A DNA stretch of 64,000 nt, from positions 1,054,001 through 1,118,000 of the forward strand of contig NZ_SPUI01000002.1 in the NCBI RefSeq assembly GCF_004522095.1. The letters run 5' to 3'. A model generated the notes under the pieces. The model searched no databases. It had not been told where the DNA came from and saw only the letters and a program-made list of their open reading frames with translations. This document shows positions 1-10,316 of this stretch, in pieces. Each line of letters opens with the position of its first letter. Positions within the stretch are counted from its first letter, which is position 1. The translations under genes and the position numbers were made by a program. Source of the stretch: Nocardioides sp. 503. GTDB taxonomy: Bacteria > Actinomycetota > Actinomycetes > Propionibacteriales > Nocardioidaceae.

Positions 1-750
<750 letters not shown>

Positions 751-756
751 GGTCGC

Positions 757-766
757 AGTCTAGGGT
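757..766. promoter_or_regulatory. Overlapping divergent -10 boxes for the genes starting at 750 and 774
   Basis: The ten bases AGTCTAGGGT read as TAGACT on the minus strand (757-762), six bases before the GTG at 750. They read as TAGGGT on the plus strand (761-766), seven bases before the GTG at 774. Both -10 boxes share the central TA. The spacing predicts leaderless or nearly leaderless transcripts in both directions. This is inferred from sequence only. Confidence 0.6.
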
Positions 767-773
767 TGCGGCC

Positions 774-1139
774 GTGAACGTCTGGGTCATGGGTGCGGTG
801 CTCGTGCTGGCCGCCGTGACCTTGCTCGCGGTGGCGGTGCTGCTCGCCCGCGACGAGCCCGCCGGCGACCGTGAGTTCGTGGTCATGGGCGTGGCCGAGG
901 CCGTCCTGCTGGTCCAGCTCGTGCTGGGGCTGGTCCTGCTGAACGGCACGGAGCGCGACGTGTCGGGGGTGCTGTTCGTGAGCTATCTGGTGGGCGTGGC
1001 GCTGGCGCTCCCGATCGGCGCCTTCTGGTCGCTGGCCGAGCGCTCCCGCGCCGGGACCGCCGTGCTCGGCGTCGCGACGTTCACCGTCGTGGCCCTCGAG
1101 CTGCGGCTCTGGGCGATCTGGGGTGGCGCCGGTGCGTGA
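774..1139 (+). CDS. Small integral membrane protein, unknown function
   Basis: A 121-residue protein that I do not recognise as a named family. It is almost entirely hydrophobic, with about four predicted membrane helices (roughly residues 5-25, 35-58, 67-85 and 92-115) joined by short charged loops. The GTG start at 774 is supported by a TAGGGT hexamer seven bases upstream. Its end overlaps the next membrane protein, so the two are probably co-translated and may form a complex such as an MnhF/G-like or other small paired membrane unit. That functional comparison is only a guess. Confidence 0.7.
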   Translation: MNVWVMGAVLVLAAVTLLAVAVLLARDEPAGDREFVVMGVAEAVLLVQLVLGLVLLNGTERDVSGVLFVSYLVGVALALPIGAFWSLAERSRAGTAVLGVATFTVVALELRLWAIWGGAGA

Positions 1140-1539
1140 CCTCTCCGCCGGGCCCGGACGGGTGCTGGTCTTCGTCTACGGCGTGTTCGCGGTGGCCGCG
1201 ACCGGCCGCTCGCTGGTCCAGCTCGGCGCCGACGCCGACCGCGCGCCGGTCGCCTACTCGCTCTCACTCCTGGCGGCCGTCATCTATCTCGTGGCGACCA
1301 CCTGCCTGCTCCTGGGCGGGCCGCGCGCCTGGCGGTTCGCGGTCGTGGCGTGCTCGGTCGAGCTCGCCGGGGTGGTGCTCGTCGGGGTGCTCAGCTACGT
1401 CGTCACCGACTGGTTCCCCGACAAGACGGTGTGGTCCCACTTCGGCCAGGGCTACGGCTTCCTGCCGCTGGTCCTGCCGTTCTTCGGCCTCGCCTGGCTG
1501 CGCGCTACGAGACCCGCGTCACACCCCACCGACGGGTAA
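1123..1539 (+). CDS. Small integral membrane protein, unknown function
   Basis: A 138-residue hydrophobic protein with about four membrane helices (near residues 12-30, 45-65, 72-95 and 110-130). It overlaps the previous gene by 17 bases if it starts at GTG 1123; GTG 1132 is an equally reasonable start with an 8-base overlap. Related proteins are often found next to suf or ABC-transporter genes in actinobacteria, but no function can be assigned. Its stop codon (1537-1539) lies inside the iron box of the downstream suf operon, so regulator binding would overlap the end of this gene. Confidence 0.7.
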   Translation: MAPVRDLSAGPGRVLVFVYGVFAVAATGRSLVQLGADADRAPVAYSLSLLAAVIYLVATTCLLLGGPRAWRFAVVACSVELAGVVLVGVLSYVVTDWFPDKTVWSHFGQGYGFLPLVLPFFGLAWLRATRPASHPTDG

Positions 1540-1550
1540 GGCTCACCTTG
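1532..1550 (+). promoter_or_regulatory. Putative DtxR/IdeR iron box upstream of the suf operon
   Basis: The 19-mer ACGGGTAAGGCTCACCTTG matches the actinobacterial iron-box consensus TWAGGTWAGSCTWACCTWA at 14 of 19 positions, including the central GGTAAGGCT and ACCTT. It overlaps the left edge of the predicted -35 element of the sufR promoter, a position expected to affect RNA polymerase. The match is weaker than the one upstream of the siderophore importer, so binding affinity is uncertain. Confidence 0.5.
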
Positions 1551-1575
1551 CTTGAACGCCCGTAGGCATTAACGT
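1548..1575 (+). promoter_or_regulatory. Predicted sufR operon promoter
   Basis: TTGCTT at 1548-1553 and TAACGT at 1570-1575 are separated by 16 bases and look like -35 and -10 elements. Transcription would start near 1582, a few bases before the GTG start of sufR at 1588. The iron box overlaps the -35 and the SufR-type operator overlaps the start site. Confidence 0.5.
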
Positions 1576-1576
1576 C

Positions 1577-1591
1577 ACACTGGTGTTGTGA
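1577..1591 (+). promoter_or_regulatory. SufR-type operator palindrome ACACT-N5-TGTGA
   Basis: ACACT (1577-1581), five bases, then TGTGA (1587-1591). With the flanking base it forms the inverted repeat TCACA-N7-TGTGA. This equals the palindrome I recall being reported for mycobacterial SufR at its own promoter. It covers the predicted transcription start and the GTG initiation codon at 1588, fitting autorepression by the Fe-S-loaded regulator. Confidence 0.65.
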
Positions 1592-2288
1592 TATTCGACG
1601 AGGCGCCCGTGACCGGGCCCGACCAGACGACGCGCCAGCGTGTCGTGCGGTCGATCCTCGTCGACGGGCCGTCCACCGCCGCGGCGCTGGCGGAGCGGCT
1701 CGACCTGACGCCGGCCGCCGTACGCCGCCACCTCGACCAGCTGGTCGAGGAGGGCGCCGTCGAGGCGCGCGAGCCCCGCTCCCAGGCCGTCCGCGGCCGC
1801 GGCCGCCCGGCCAAGCTCTTCGCGCTCACCGAGGTGGGCCGCGACGGCTTCGACCAGAAGTACGACGACCTCGCCGTGCTGGCGCTGCGCTTCCTGGCCG
1901 AGACCGGGGGCGAGGACGCCGTACGCGCCTTCGCCGACCGCCGGGTCGCCTTCGTCGAGGAGCGCTTCGGGCCGCTGATGGCCGCGGAGCCCGACCTCAG
2001 CCCGGCCGAGGTGCTCGCCCGGATCTTCACCGAGGAGGGCTACGCCGCCTCGGTGCGCCAGCTCCCCGTCGTGGGGGAGCAGCTGTGCCAGCAGCACTGC
2101 CCGGTCTCCCACGTCGCCCACGAGTTCCCGCAGCTGTGCGAGGCCGAGACCGCGGCGATCAGCCGCGTGCTCGACCACCACGTCCAGCGCCTCGCCACCA
2201 TCGCGCACGGCGACGGGGTCTGCACCACGTGCATCCCCGCTGCCGCCGCCACGCCAGGCTCGACCAACCAGAAGGAGAGGGTCACCGG

Positions 2289-2292
<4 letters not shown>
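1588..2292 (+). CDS. sufR: SufR-type Fe-S-sensing transcriptional repressor
   Basis: A 234-residue winged-helix regulator expected to control the suf operon that follows. The DNA-binding domain spans about residues 14-75 (helix-turn-helix around [20 protein letters not shown], with a wing near [10 protein letters not shown]). The C-terminal part carries Cys167-x3-Cys171-x12-Cys184 and a further CxxC at 212-215, the arrangement used by SufR proteins to hold a [4Fe-4S] cluster. The GTG start at 1588 lies inside the predicted operator. Its stop overlaps the sufB start by four bases (ATGA), implying translational coupling. When the cluster is lost by iron limitation or oxidative/nitrosative stress, repression should be relieved. 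Confidence 0.9.
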
Positions 2293-3707
<1,415 letters not shown>

Positions 3708-3753
3708 CCCCGACGCCTCTCCCGACACACCTGCAACGCGAGGAAGACACGTA

Positions 3754-4959
3754 GTGACTGTGACCGATGCTGCACGCGAGAGCGTGGAGTCGATGCTCGA
3801 GACGAAGAAGATCGAGAGCCACCTCAACCCGGCCGGGTCCTTCGACCTGGCCGACCACCCCGTCCCGACGGGCCGCGAGGAGATCTGGCGGTTCACCCCG
3901 CTCAAGCGCCTGCGCGGGCTGCACGCCGAGGCGGAGTTCGGCGCCCCGACGAGCACCACGGACTGGAACACCCCGTCCGGAGTGCGCGTCGAGGTCGTCG
4001 AGGGTGACGAGGCCCGCGCCCTGCGCGGCGTGAGCGGGCTGGTTCCCAACACCCGCTTCGCCGCGCGCGTGCTGGCCGAGGTGCCCTCGACCCTGCTGGT
4101 GGACGTGCCGGCCGAGGCCGAGGTGGCCGAGCCGATCCACGTGACGGTCCAGGGCCAGGACGCCGGCGCCGCCGAGGCGGCCCACGTCGTCCTGCGCTTC
4201 GGCGCCCACAGCCGCGCCGTGGTGGTCCTCGACCACACCGGCCACGCCTCGCTCGCCCAGGTGGTCGAGGTCGTCGTCGGCGACGGCTCGCAGGTCTCCG
4301 TCGTCTCGCTGCAGGACTGGTCCGACGACGCCGTGCACCTGACCCACCACGAGGCCAGCGTCGGTCGCGACGCGACGTACAAGCACGTGGGCATCAGCTT
4401 CGGCGGGGACGTCGTGCGCATGGACTCCAACGTCCACTACGCCGGTCCCGGCGGGTCGGCCGAGCTGCTCGGGCTCTACTTCGCCGACGAGGGCCAGCAC
4501 ATCGAGCACCGGCTCTTCGCCGACCACAACGAGCCCCGCACCAAGAGCAACGTCGTCTACAAGGGCGCGCTGCAGGGCCAGGGCGCCCACACGGTCTGGG
4601 TCGGCAACGTCCTGATCCGCCAGGTCGCCGAGGGCATCGAGACCTACGAGGAGAACCGCAACCTCGTGCTCACCGACGGCTGCCAGGCCGACTCTGTGCC
4701 GAACCTCGAGATCGAGACCGGCGAGATCGAGGGCGCGGGCCACGCGTCCGCGACCGGCCGCTTCGACGACGAGCAGCTGTTCTACCTCCGCGCCCGCGGC
4801 ATCGCCGAGGCGGAGGCCCGGCGCCTGGTCGTGCACGGCTTCTTCAACGACCTGATCCGCAAGATCGGCGTCCCCTCCCTGGAGGAGAAGCTGATGGCGA
4901 CCGTCGAGGACGAGCTGTCGAAGAACGTCCTGAAGGACGTGACGGAGGTCGGCGCCTGA
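3754..4959 (+). CDS. sufD: Fe-S cluster assembly protein SufD
   Basis: A 401-residue SufD, paralogous to SufB and its partner in the SufBCD scaffold. The beta-helix core runs about residues 120-330 and ends in the conserved region EIETGEIEGAGHASATGRFDDEQLFYLRARG, which contains the His implicated in cluster building at the SufB-SufD interface, followed by the helical SufC-binding tail. GTG start at 3754, 46 bases after sufB, with a purine-rich GCGAGGAAG ribosome-binding region. Its stop overlaps the Rieske gene start (TGATG). Confidence 0.96.
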   Translation: MTVTDAARESVESMLETKKIESHLNPAGSFDLADHPVPTGREEIWRFTPLKRLRGLHAEAEFGAPTSTTDWNTPSGVRVEVVEGDEARALRGVSGLVPNTRFAARVLAEVPSTLLVDVPAEAEVAEPIHVTVQGQDAGAAEAAHVVLRFGAHSRAVVVLDHTGHASLAQVVEVVVGDGSQVSVVSLQDWSDDAVHLTHHEASVGRDATYKHVGISFGGDVVRMDSNVHYAGPGGSAELLGLYFADEGQHIEHRLFADHNEPRTKSNVVYKGALQGQGAHTVWVGNVLIRQVAEGIETYEENRNLVLTDGCQADSVPNLEIETGEIEGAGHASATGRFDDEQLFYLRARGIAEAEARRLVVHGFFNDLIRKIGVPSLEEKLMATVEDELSKNVLKDVTEVGA

Positions 4960-5294
4960 TGGCCTTCGAGCTCGCCTGCGCCCTGAGCGACGTCCCCACC
5001 GACGAGGCCCTCGGGGTCACCGTCGGGGGCGTCGACCTCGCGGTCGCGCGCCACGAGGACGAGGTCTTCGCGCTGCAGGACCTCTGCTCCCACGCCGCGG
5101 TTGCGCTGAGCGAGGGCGAGGTCGAGGACTGCACCGTCGAGTGCTGGCTCCACGGCTCGCGCTTCGACCTGCGCACCGGCAAGCCGAGCGGCTTCCCCGC
5201 CACGGAGCCGGTCGCGACCTTCCCGGTCGAGGTCCGCGACGACGGCGTCTACGTCGACGTCTCCGGCACCCTCAACGGCGTCCGTCCCAGCTGA
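4959..5294 (+). CDS. Rieske [2Fe-2S] ferredoxin-like protein within the suf operon
   Basis: A 111-residue single-domain Rieske protein. The two cluster-binding motifs are CSHAAVAL (C-x-H, residues about 46-48) and CWLHGSRFD (C-x2-H, about 65-68). These proteins carry electrons, often to non-haem iron oxygenases, but here the gene sits between sufD and sufC with a one-base overlap to sufD. That placement is recurrent in actinobacterial suf operons and suggests an electron-transfer role in, or use as a client of, the assembly machinery. The exact role is inference; sequence alone does not show its partner. Confidence 0.9.
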   Translation: MAFELACALSDVPTDEALGVTVGGVDLAVARHEDEVFALQDLCSHAAVALSEGEVEDCTVECWLHGSRFDLRTGKPSGFPATEPVATFPVEVRDDGVYVDVSGTLNGVRPS

Positions 5295-5341
5295 GGTCCA
5301 GCACCTCCACCCCCGAACTTCCGCAGAACCTAGGAGACACA

Positions 5342-6097
<756 letters not shown>

Positions 6098-6101
6098 CCT
6101 C

Positions 6102-7358
6102 ATGGACGGTCTTCTCCCCGAGCTGGACGTCATCCGCAAGGACTTCCCGATCCTCGAGCGCACGTTCGACAACGGGCAGCCGCTGGTCTACCTCGACAGC
6201 GCCAACACCTCGCAGAAGCCGCAGGTGGTCATCGACACGATGGTCGACCACCTGGAGCGTCACAACGCCAACATCTCCCGGGCGATGCACCAGCTCGGGG
6301 CCGAGTCGACCGAGGCCTTCGAGGGCGCGCGCGACAAGGTGGCGACGTTCATCGGGGCGCCGGACCGCGACGAGGTCATCTTCACCAAGAACGCCACCGA
6401 GTCGCTCAACCTGGTCGCCAACACGCTCGCGTGGGCGACCGGCGACCTGGCCGTCGGCGAGGGCGACGAGGTCGTCATCACCGAGATGGAGCACCACTCC
6501 AACATCGTGCCGTGGCAGCTCCTGACGCAGCGCAAGGGCGCGACGCTGCGGTGGTTCGGGCTGACCGAGGACGGCCGCCTCGACCTGTCGAACCTCGACG
6601 AGCTGATCAACGAGCGCACCAAGGTCGTCTCGCTCACCTGGGTCTCCAACATGCTCGGGACCATCAACCCGATCACGCAGATCGCCCGCCGGGCCCACGA
6701 GGTCGGCGCGATCGTCGTCGTCGACGCCTCGCAGGCCGTGCCGCAGCTGCCCGTCGACGTCGCCGCCTCGGGCGCCGACCTGCTGGCCTTCACCGGCCAC
6801 AAGGTCGTCGGGCCCACGGGCATCGGCGTGCTGTGGGGCAAGCGGGCCGTGCTCGACCAGCTGCCGCCGTTCCACGGGGGCGGCGAGATGATCGAGACCG
6901 TTCGCATGGACATCTCGACGTACGCCGGCATCCCGCACAAGTTCGAGGCCGGCACCCCGCCGATCATCGAGGCCATCGGCCTCGGCGCTGCGGTCGACTA
7001 CCTCGGCCACATCGGCATGGAGGCCGTGCACGCCCACGAGCAGGCCATCACCGGCTACGCGCTCGAGGGACTGGCCACCGTGCCCGGCCTCAAGGTCCTC
7101 GGCCCGCTGGAGGCCCGTGAGCGCGGCGGGGCGATCTCCTTCGAGGTCGAGGGCGTCCACCCCCACGACATCGCGCAGGTGCTCGACTCCCGCGGCATCG
7201 CGGTGCGCGCCGGGCACCACTGCGCCAAGCCGGCGCACGCGCGGTTCGGCGTCCAGAGCTCGACCCGGATGTCGTCGTACCTCTACACCACACCGAGCGA
7301 GATCGACGCCCTCGTCGAGGGGCTGGAATACACCCGGTCCTACTTCAAGTTGGGTTGA
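6102..7358 (+). CDS. sufS: SufS-type cysteine desulfurase
   Basis: A 418-residue PLP-dependent group II cysteine desulfurase that takes sulfur from L-cysteine and passes it to SufU. The PLP lysine is Lys234 in TGHKVVGPTG, and the catalytic cysteine that carries the persulfide is Cys374 in RAGHHCAKPAH. Length and motif order match SufS throughout. It begins four bases after sufC and ends three bases before sufU, so the genes are tightly co-transcribed. Confidence 0.97.
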   Translation: MDGLLPELDVIRKDFPILERTFDNGQPLVYLDSANTSQKPQVVIDTMVDHLERHNANISRAMHQLGAESTEAFEGARDKVATFIGAPDRDEVIFTKNATESLNLVANTLAWATGDLAVGEGDEVVITEMEHHSNIVPWQLLTQRKGATLRWFGLTEDGRLDLSNLDELINERTKVVSLTWVSNMLGTINPITQIARRAHEVGAIVVVDASQAVPQLPVDVAASGADLLAFTGHKVVGPTGIGVLWGKRAVLDQLPPFHGGGEMIETVRMDISTYAGIPHKFEAGTPPIIEAIGLGAAVDYLGHIGMEAVHAHEQAITGYALEGLATVPGLKVLGPLEARERGGAISFEVEGVHPHDIAQVLDSRGIAVRAGHHCAKPAHARFGVQSSTRMSSYLYTTPSEIDALVEGLEYTRSYFKLG

Positions 7359-7361
7359 GAG

Positions 7362-7829
7362 ATGAGCAACGAACTCGACGCGCTGTACCAGGAGATCATC
7401 CTGGACCACTACAAGCACCCCCACCACCAAGGGCTCCGCGAGCCCTTCGAGGCCGAGGTGCACCACGTCAACCCGACCTGCGGCGACGAGGTGACCCTGC
7501 GCGTCCACGTCGACGACGGGGTCGTGACCGACGTGTCCTACGACGCCGTCGGCTGCTCGATCTCGCAGGCCTCGACCTCGGTCATGGCCGACCTCGTGAT
7601 CGGCAAGCCGGTCGCCGAGGCCATGGGCATCCACCAGGAGTTCCTGACCCTGATGCAGGGCAAGGGCACCGTCGTGCCGGACGAGGACGTCCTCGAGGAC
7701 GGCATCGCGTTCGCCGGTGTCGCTAAGTTCCCGGCGCGCGTGAAGTGCGCTCTACTGTCATGGATGGCCTGGAAAGACGCCACCACCCAGGCGGTCCCGT
7801 CCGACGCGACCGCATCGAAGGAGATCTGA
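7362..7829 (+). CDS. sufU: SufU sulfur-transfer protein
   Basis: A 155-residue IscU-fold protein of the SufU type, which in Gram-positive bacteria is a zinc-dependent sulfurtransferase accepting persulfide from SufS. The three zinc/sulfur ligand cysteines are Cys40 (PTCGDE, with Asp42), Cys65 (GCSIS) and Cys129 (RVKCALLSWMAWKD). An 18-20 residue insertion between the second and third Cys is typical of SufU rather than IscU. The stop overlaps the start of the next gene by one base (TGATG). Confidence 0.95.
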   Translation: MSNELDALYQEIILDHYKHPHHQGLREPFEAEVHHVNPTCGDEVTLRVHVDDGVVTDVSYDAVGCSISQASTSVMADLVIGKPVAEAMGIHQEFLTLMQGKGTVVPDEDVLEDGIAFAGVAKFPARVKCALLSWMAWKDATTQAVPSDATASKEI

Positions 7830-8215
7830 TGGCTGACACTAGTTCTATCAACTATGGCGACCTGCCCGACGTACCCGAGGCCACCGGCACGGGCGGAGGC
7901 ACGGCGACCGTGTCGATCGACGACGTCACCGAGGCCATGAAGGACGTGGTCGACCCCGAGCTGGGCATCAACGTCGTCGACCTCGGCCTCGTCTACGACG
8001 TCCACGTCGACGAGGGCAGCAACGTCGTCCTCGACATGACCCTGACCTCGGCGGCCTGCCCGCTGACCGACGTGATCATGGACCAGACCAACTCCGCGCT
8101 GGAGGGCATCGTCAACGACGTCGCCATCAACTGGGTCTGGATGCCGCCCTGGGGCCCCGACAAGATCACCCCCGACGGCCGCGAGCAGCTGCGCGCCCTC
8201 GGGTTCAATGTCTAG
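7829..8215 (+). CDS. SufT-like metal-sulfur cluster assembly factor (DUF59/MIP18 family)
   Basis: A 128-residue protein whose core (about residues 27-120) is a DUF59/MIP18 domain, the fold of SufT and PaaD that helps mature Fe-S proteins. The diagnostic segment DPELGINVVDLGLVYDV is followed by LTSAACPLTDVI with the conserved Cys. It is the last gene of the suf operon and overlaps sufU by one base. The first 25 residues (Thr/Gly-rich) are variable. Often annotated simply as a metal-sulfur cluster biosynthetic enzyme. Confidence 0.93.
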   Translation: MADTSSINYGDLPDVPEATGTGGGTATVSIDDVTEAMKDVVDPELGINVVDLGLVYDVHVDEGSNVVLDMTLTSAACPLTDVIMDQTNSALEGIVNDVAINWVWMPPWGPDKITPDGREQLRALGFNV

Positions 8216-8223
8216 GGCCTGAC

Positions 8224-8844
8224 CTGATCCTCATCCCCGCCGCCCGCGTCGAGCGCTGGGTCGCCAACTTCGGCGATCGGCACGGCGGCGCCTCGCTCGC
8301 GGTGAGGGACGGTGTCCTGGTCGGGACGGCCGAAGACGGGTCGGACTTCACCGCGGTCCTGCCGTTCGCCGCGCCGTACGGCGGTCCGCCGGACGCGCCG
8401 TCGTTCGCGGGCGCCGTGGCGTCGGTCGTGCCGTCGGACTGGGGCGTGCTGCTGGTGCGCAAGGGCGGCTTCGCCGTCGCGCGGATGGCGGGGGAGACGT
8501 TCGCGGAGTCCAAGACCGGGCAGCGCCACGTGCAGGGGCGCACCAAGGCCGGGGGCCAGTCGCAGCAGCGCTTCGCCCGGCGCCGGGACAACCAGGCCCG
8601 CCAGGCCTACGAAGCCGCCGCCGAGCACGCCGCACGGATCCTGGGCGCCGGGTCGCGCCCGGTCGTCGTCGGCGGTGACCACGCCGCCGTCGAGGAGGTG
8701 CTGGCCGACCCGCGCCTGTCCTGGCTCTCCGTGGTGGAGCCGTGGCTGCCGGTGCCCGACCCGCGTCGCGGGATCCTGGAGCAGGCCGCGCGCGACGCCT
8801 GCGCCGCGCGCTTCGACGTGCGCAACGCGGGAGAGGCGTCGTGA
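8224..8844 (+). CDS. acVLRF1-family (eRF1/Vms1-like) peptidyl-tRNA hydrolase-type protein
   Basis: An actinobacterial relative of the VLRF1/Vms1 release-factor-like family, thought to free peptides from tRNA on stalled ribosomes. The key loop is TKAGGQSQQRFARRRDNQ, equivalent to the GGQ-like catalytic loop, followed by a C-terminal alpha/beta part. The conserved N-terminus (RVERWVANFGDRHGG) lies upstream of the first GTG at 8302, and no ATG, GTG or TTG precedes it in frame after the previous gene. I therefore place the start at the CTG at 8224, giving 206 residues; this start is uncertain. Its stop overlaps the next gene (GTGA). Confidence 0.78.
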   Translation: MILIPAARVERWVANFGDRHGGASLAVRDGVLVGTAEDGSDFTAVLPFAAPYGGPPDAPSFAGAVASVVPSDWGVLLVRKGGFAVARMAGETFAESKTGQRHVQGRTKAGGQSQQRFARRRDNQARQAYEAAAEHAARILGAGSRPVVVGGDHAAVEEVLADPRLSWLSVVEPWLPVPDPRRGILEQAARDACAARFDVRNAGEAS

Positions 8845-9347
8845 CCAGGCTGCTGCTCCTGGCCGACACCCACGTCCCGAAGCGGGCGCGGGACCTGCCC
8901 GAGCAGGTCTGGGCGGAGGTGGAGGCCGCCGACGTGGTGATCCATGCGGGTGACTGGGTCGAGCCGTCCCTGCTCGACGCGCTGGAGGACCGGTCGCGAT
9001 CGCTGCTGGCCTGCTACGGCAACAACGACGGCGCCGAGCTGCGGCGGCGGCTGCCCGAGGTCGGTCGCGCGGTGATCGGCGGCGTGCGCTTCGCCGTGGT
9101 GCACGAGACCGGTGACGCCAAGGGCCGCGAGTCGAGGTGCGCGGCGGCCTACCCGGACGACGACGTGCTGGTCTTCGGGCACAGCCACATCCCCTGGGAC
9201 ACCACCACCGCCACCGGCCTGAGGCTGCTCAACCCGGGCTCGCCGACCGACCGACGGCGTCAGCCGCACTGCACGTACGTGACCGCGGTGGCCCTCGACG
9301 GTCGTCTCGAGGACGTCACGCTGCACCGGCTGCCGCCTCGACGCTGA
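8841..9347 (+). CDS. YfcE/MJ0936-type metallophosphoesterase
   Basis: A 168-residue calcineurin-fold phosphodiesterase. Metal-binding motifs are visible in order: ADTHVP (D-x-H), HAGDW (GD), YGNND (GNND), the late His of FAVVHETGD, and FGHSHIP (GHSH). Such enzymes hydrolyse phosphodiesters in vitro and their physiological substrates are rarely known. The GTG start at 8841 overlaps the acVLRF1 stop by four bases, so both are probably translated together. Confidence 0.9.
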   Translation: MTRLLLLADTHVPKRARDLPEQVWAEVEAADVVIHAGDWVEPSLLDALEDRSRSLLACYGNNDGAELRRRLPEVGRAVIGGVRFAVVHETGDAKGRESRCAAAYPDDDVLVFGHSHIPWDTTTATGLRLLNPGSPTDRRRQPHCTYVTAVALDGRLEDVTLHRLPPRR

Positions 9348-9392
9348 CGGGCGTTCGAGGCCCGGTTGCAGGGCCTGGGAGCCCGGATCGGC

Positions 9393-9398
9393 TAGCGT
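9393..9398 (+). promoter_or_regulatory. -10 box TAGCGT, leaderless start for gene at 9406
   Basis: TAGCGT ends seven bases before the ATG at 9406, the spacing expected for a leaderless transcript. Confidence 0.5.
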
Positions 9399-9405
9399 CC
9401 GAGTC

Positions 9406-10311
9406 ATGTGGCAGCCCGAGCCCGGGTGGCACCCGCTCCCCGGCGGCACCGGCACGTCCACGGTCGGCGTCTGGCGCACGTCGCTCAGCGGCCGCCCGAT
9501 GGTGGTCAAGCGCCTGGCGCGCCCCGGCGCGGACGACCCGTCGGAGCTCTCGGACCCGCGCCACTTCGCCTACTGGCGCCGTGAGGCCGACGTCCTGGAC
9601 TGCAGCCTCACCGCCTCGACACCGGGGCTGCGCGCGGCGCCGGCCGCGGTCGAGGAGGACGGCGAGGGGATCACCGTCACGCGCGAGTGGGTCGAGGACG
9701 CCGCGGTCAGCGGCCTGTTCGCGGCCGTGTCGCTCGGGCGCTTCGCCGGCGCCGGGCTGCCGTCCCTGGCCTGGCTGGCCAAGGACCAGCTCCGCACCCG
9801 CGTGAAGCGGCTGGAGGCGCGCGGGGGCTGGCGCACCCTGGAGCGGACCACGGTCGCCGACATCGCCGACCACCTGTGGACCCGGCGCGCCACCATGCTG
9901 GAGCTCAGCGAGTCGCTGCCGCAGGTCGCCCAGCACGGTGACCCGGCGCTGGCGAACTTCCCGGGTCGCCACGGCGACGACGTCGTGGCGATCGACTGGG
10001 CGACGCTCGGCACCGGCCCGGTCGGCGCGGACCTCGGGCTGCTGTCGCTGGCCACCCGCGAGGAGTTCGAGCCGCTGCTGGACGCCTACCTGCTCGGCCT
10101 GCCCCCCGACGTCGCGACGCCCGACGAGGTGCTCACCGGCGCCCGGATCACCGGTGTCTTCACGGCCCTCACCCGGGCCGAGTGGGCGCTCTCCCGGGTC
10201 GCCGGGGGAGAGGGCGCCCTCGCCGGCAAGTACCGCCACCCCGCCGTCGCGCCCCACCTGCGCGCCCTGCAGCGGCAGTTCCCCGCGATCGAGGCCCTGC
10301 TCGGCTGGTGA
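9406..10311 (+). CDS. Aminoglycoside phosphotransferase-like kinase
   Basis: A 301-residue protein of the kinase-like APH superfamily. The catalytic loop QHGDPALANF (HGDxxxxN, about residues 181-190) and the metal-binding IDWATLG (about 201-207) are clear, as is the N-terminal lobe Lys in MVVKRLARPG. The small-molecule substrate is unknown; nothing near it suggests antibiotic resistance. The start ATG at 9406 is supported by the TAGCGT box. It converges with the siderophore ATPase gene, leaving only five bases between their stop codons. Confidence 0.85.
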   Translation: MWQPEPGWHPLPGGTGTSTVGVWRTSLSGRPMVVKRLARPGADDPSELSDPRHFAYWRREADVLDCSLTASTPGLRAAPAAVEEDGEGITVTREWVEDAAVSGLFAAVSLGRFAGAGLPSLAWLAKDQLRTRVKRLEARGGWRTLERTTVADIADHLWTRRATMLELSESLPQVAQHGDPALANFPGRHGDDVVAIDWATLGTGPVGADLGLLSLATREEFEPLLDAYLLGLPPDVATPDEVLTGARITGVFTALTRAEWALSRVAGGEGALAGKYRHPAVAPHLRALQRQFPAIEALLGW

Positions 10312-10316
10312 GCGGG

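Noticed and set aside
8224..8301. Treating GTG 8302 as the true start of the acVLRF1-like gene
   Set aside because: The preceding codons encode the family's conserved N-terminal segment, so a later start would remove part of the fold.
9406..10311. Antibiotic-resistance aminoglycoside phosphotransferase
   Set aside because: Only the general kinase-like fold is supported. It lacks specific resistance-enzyme similarity and has no resistance context.
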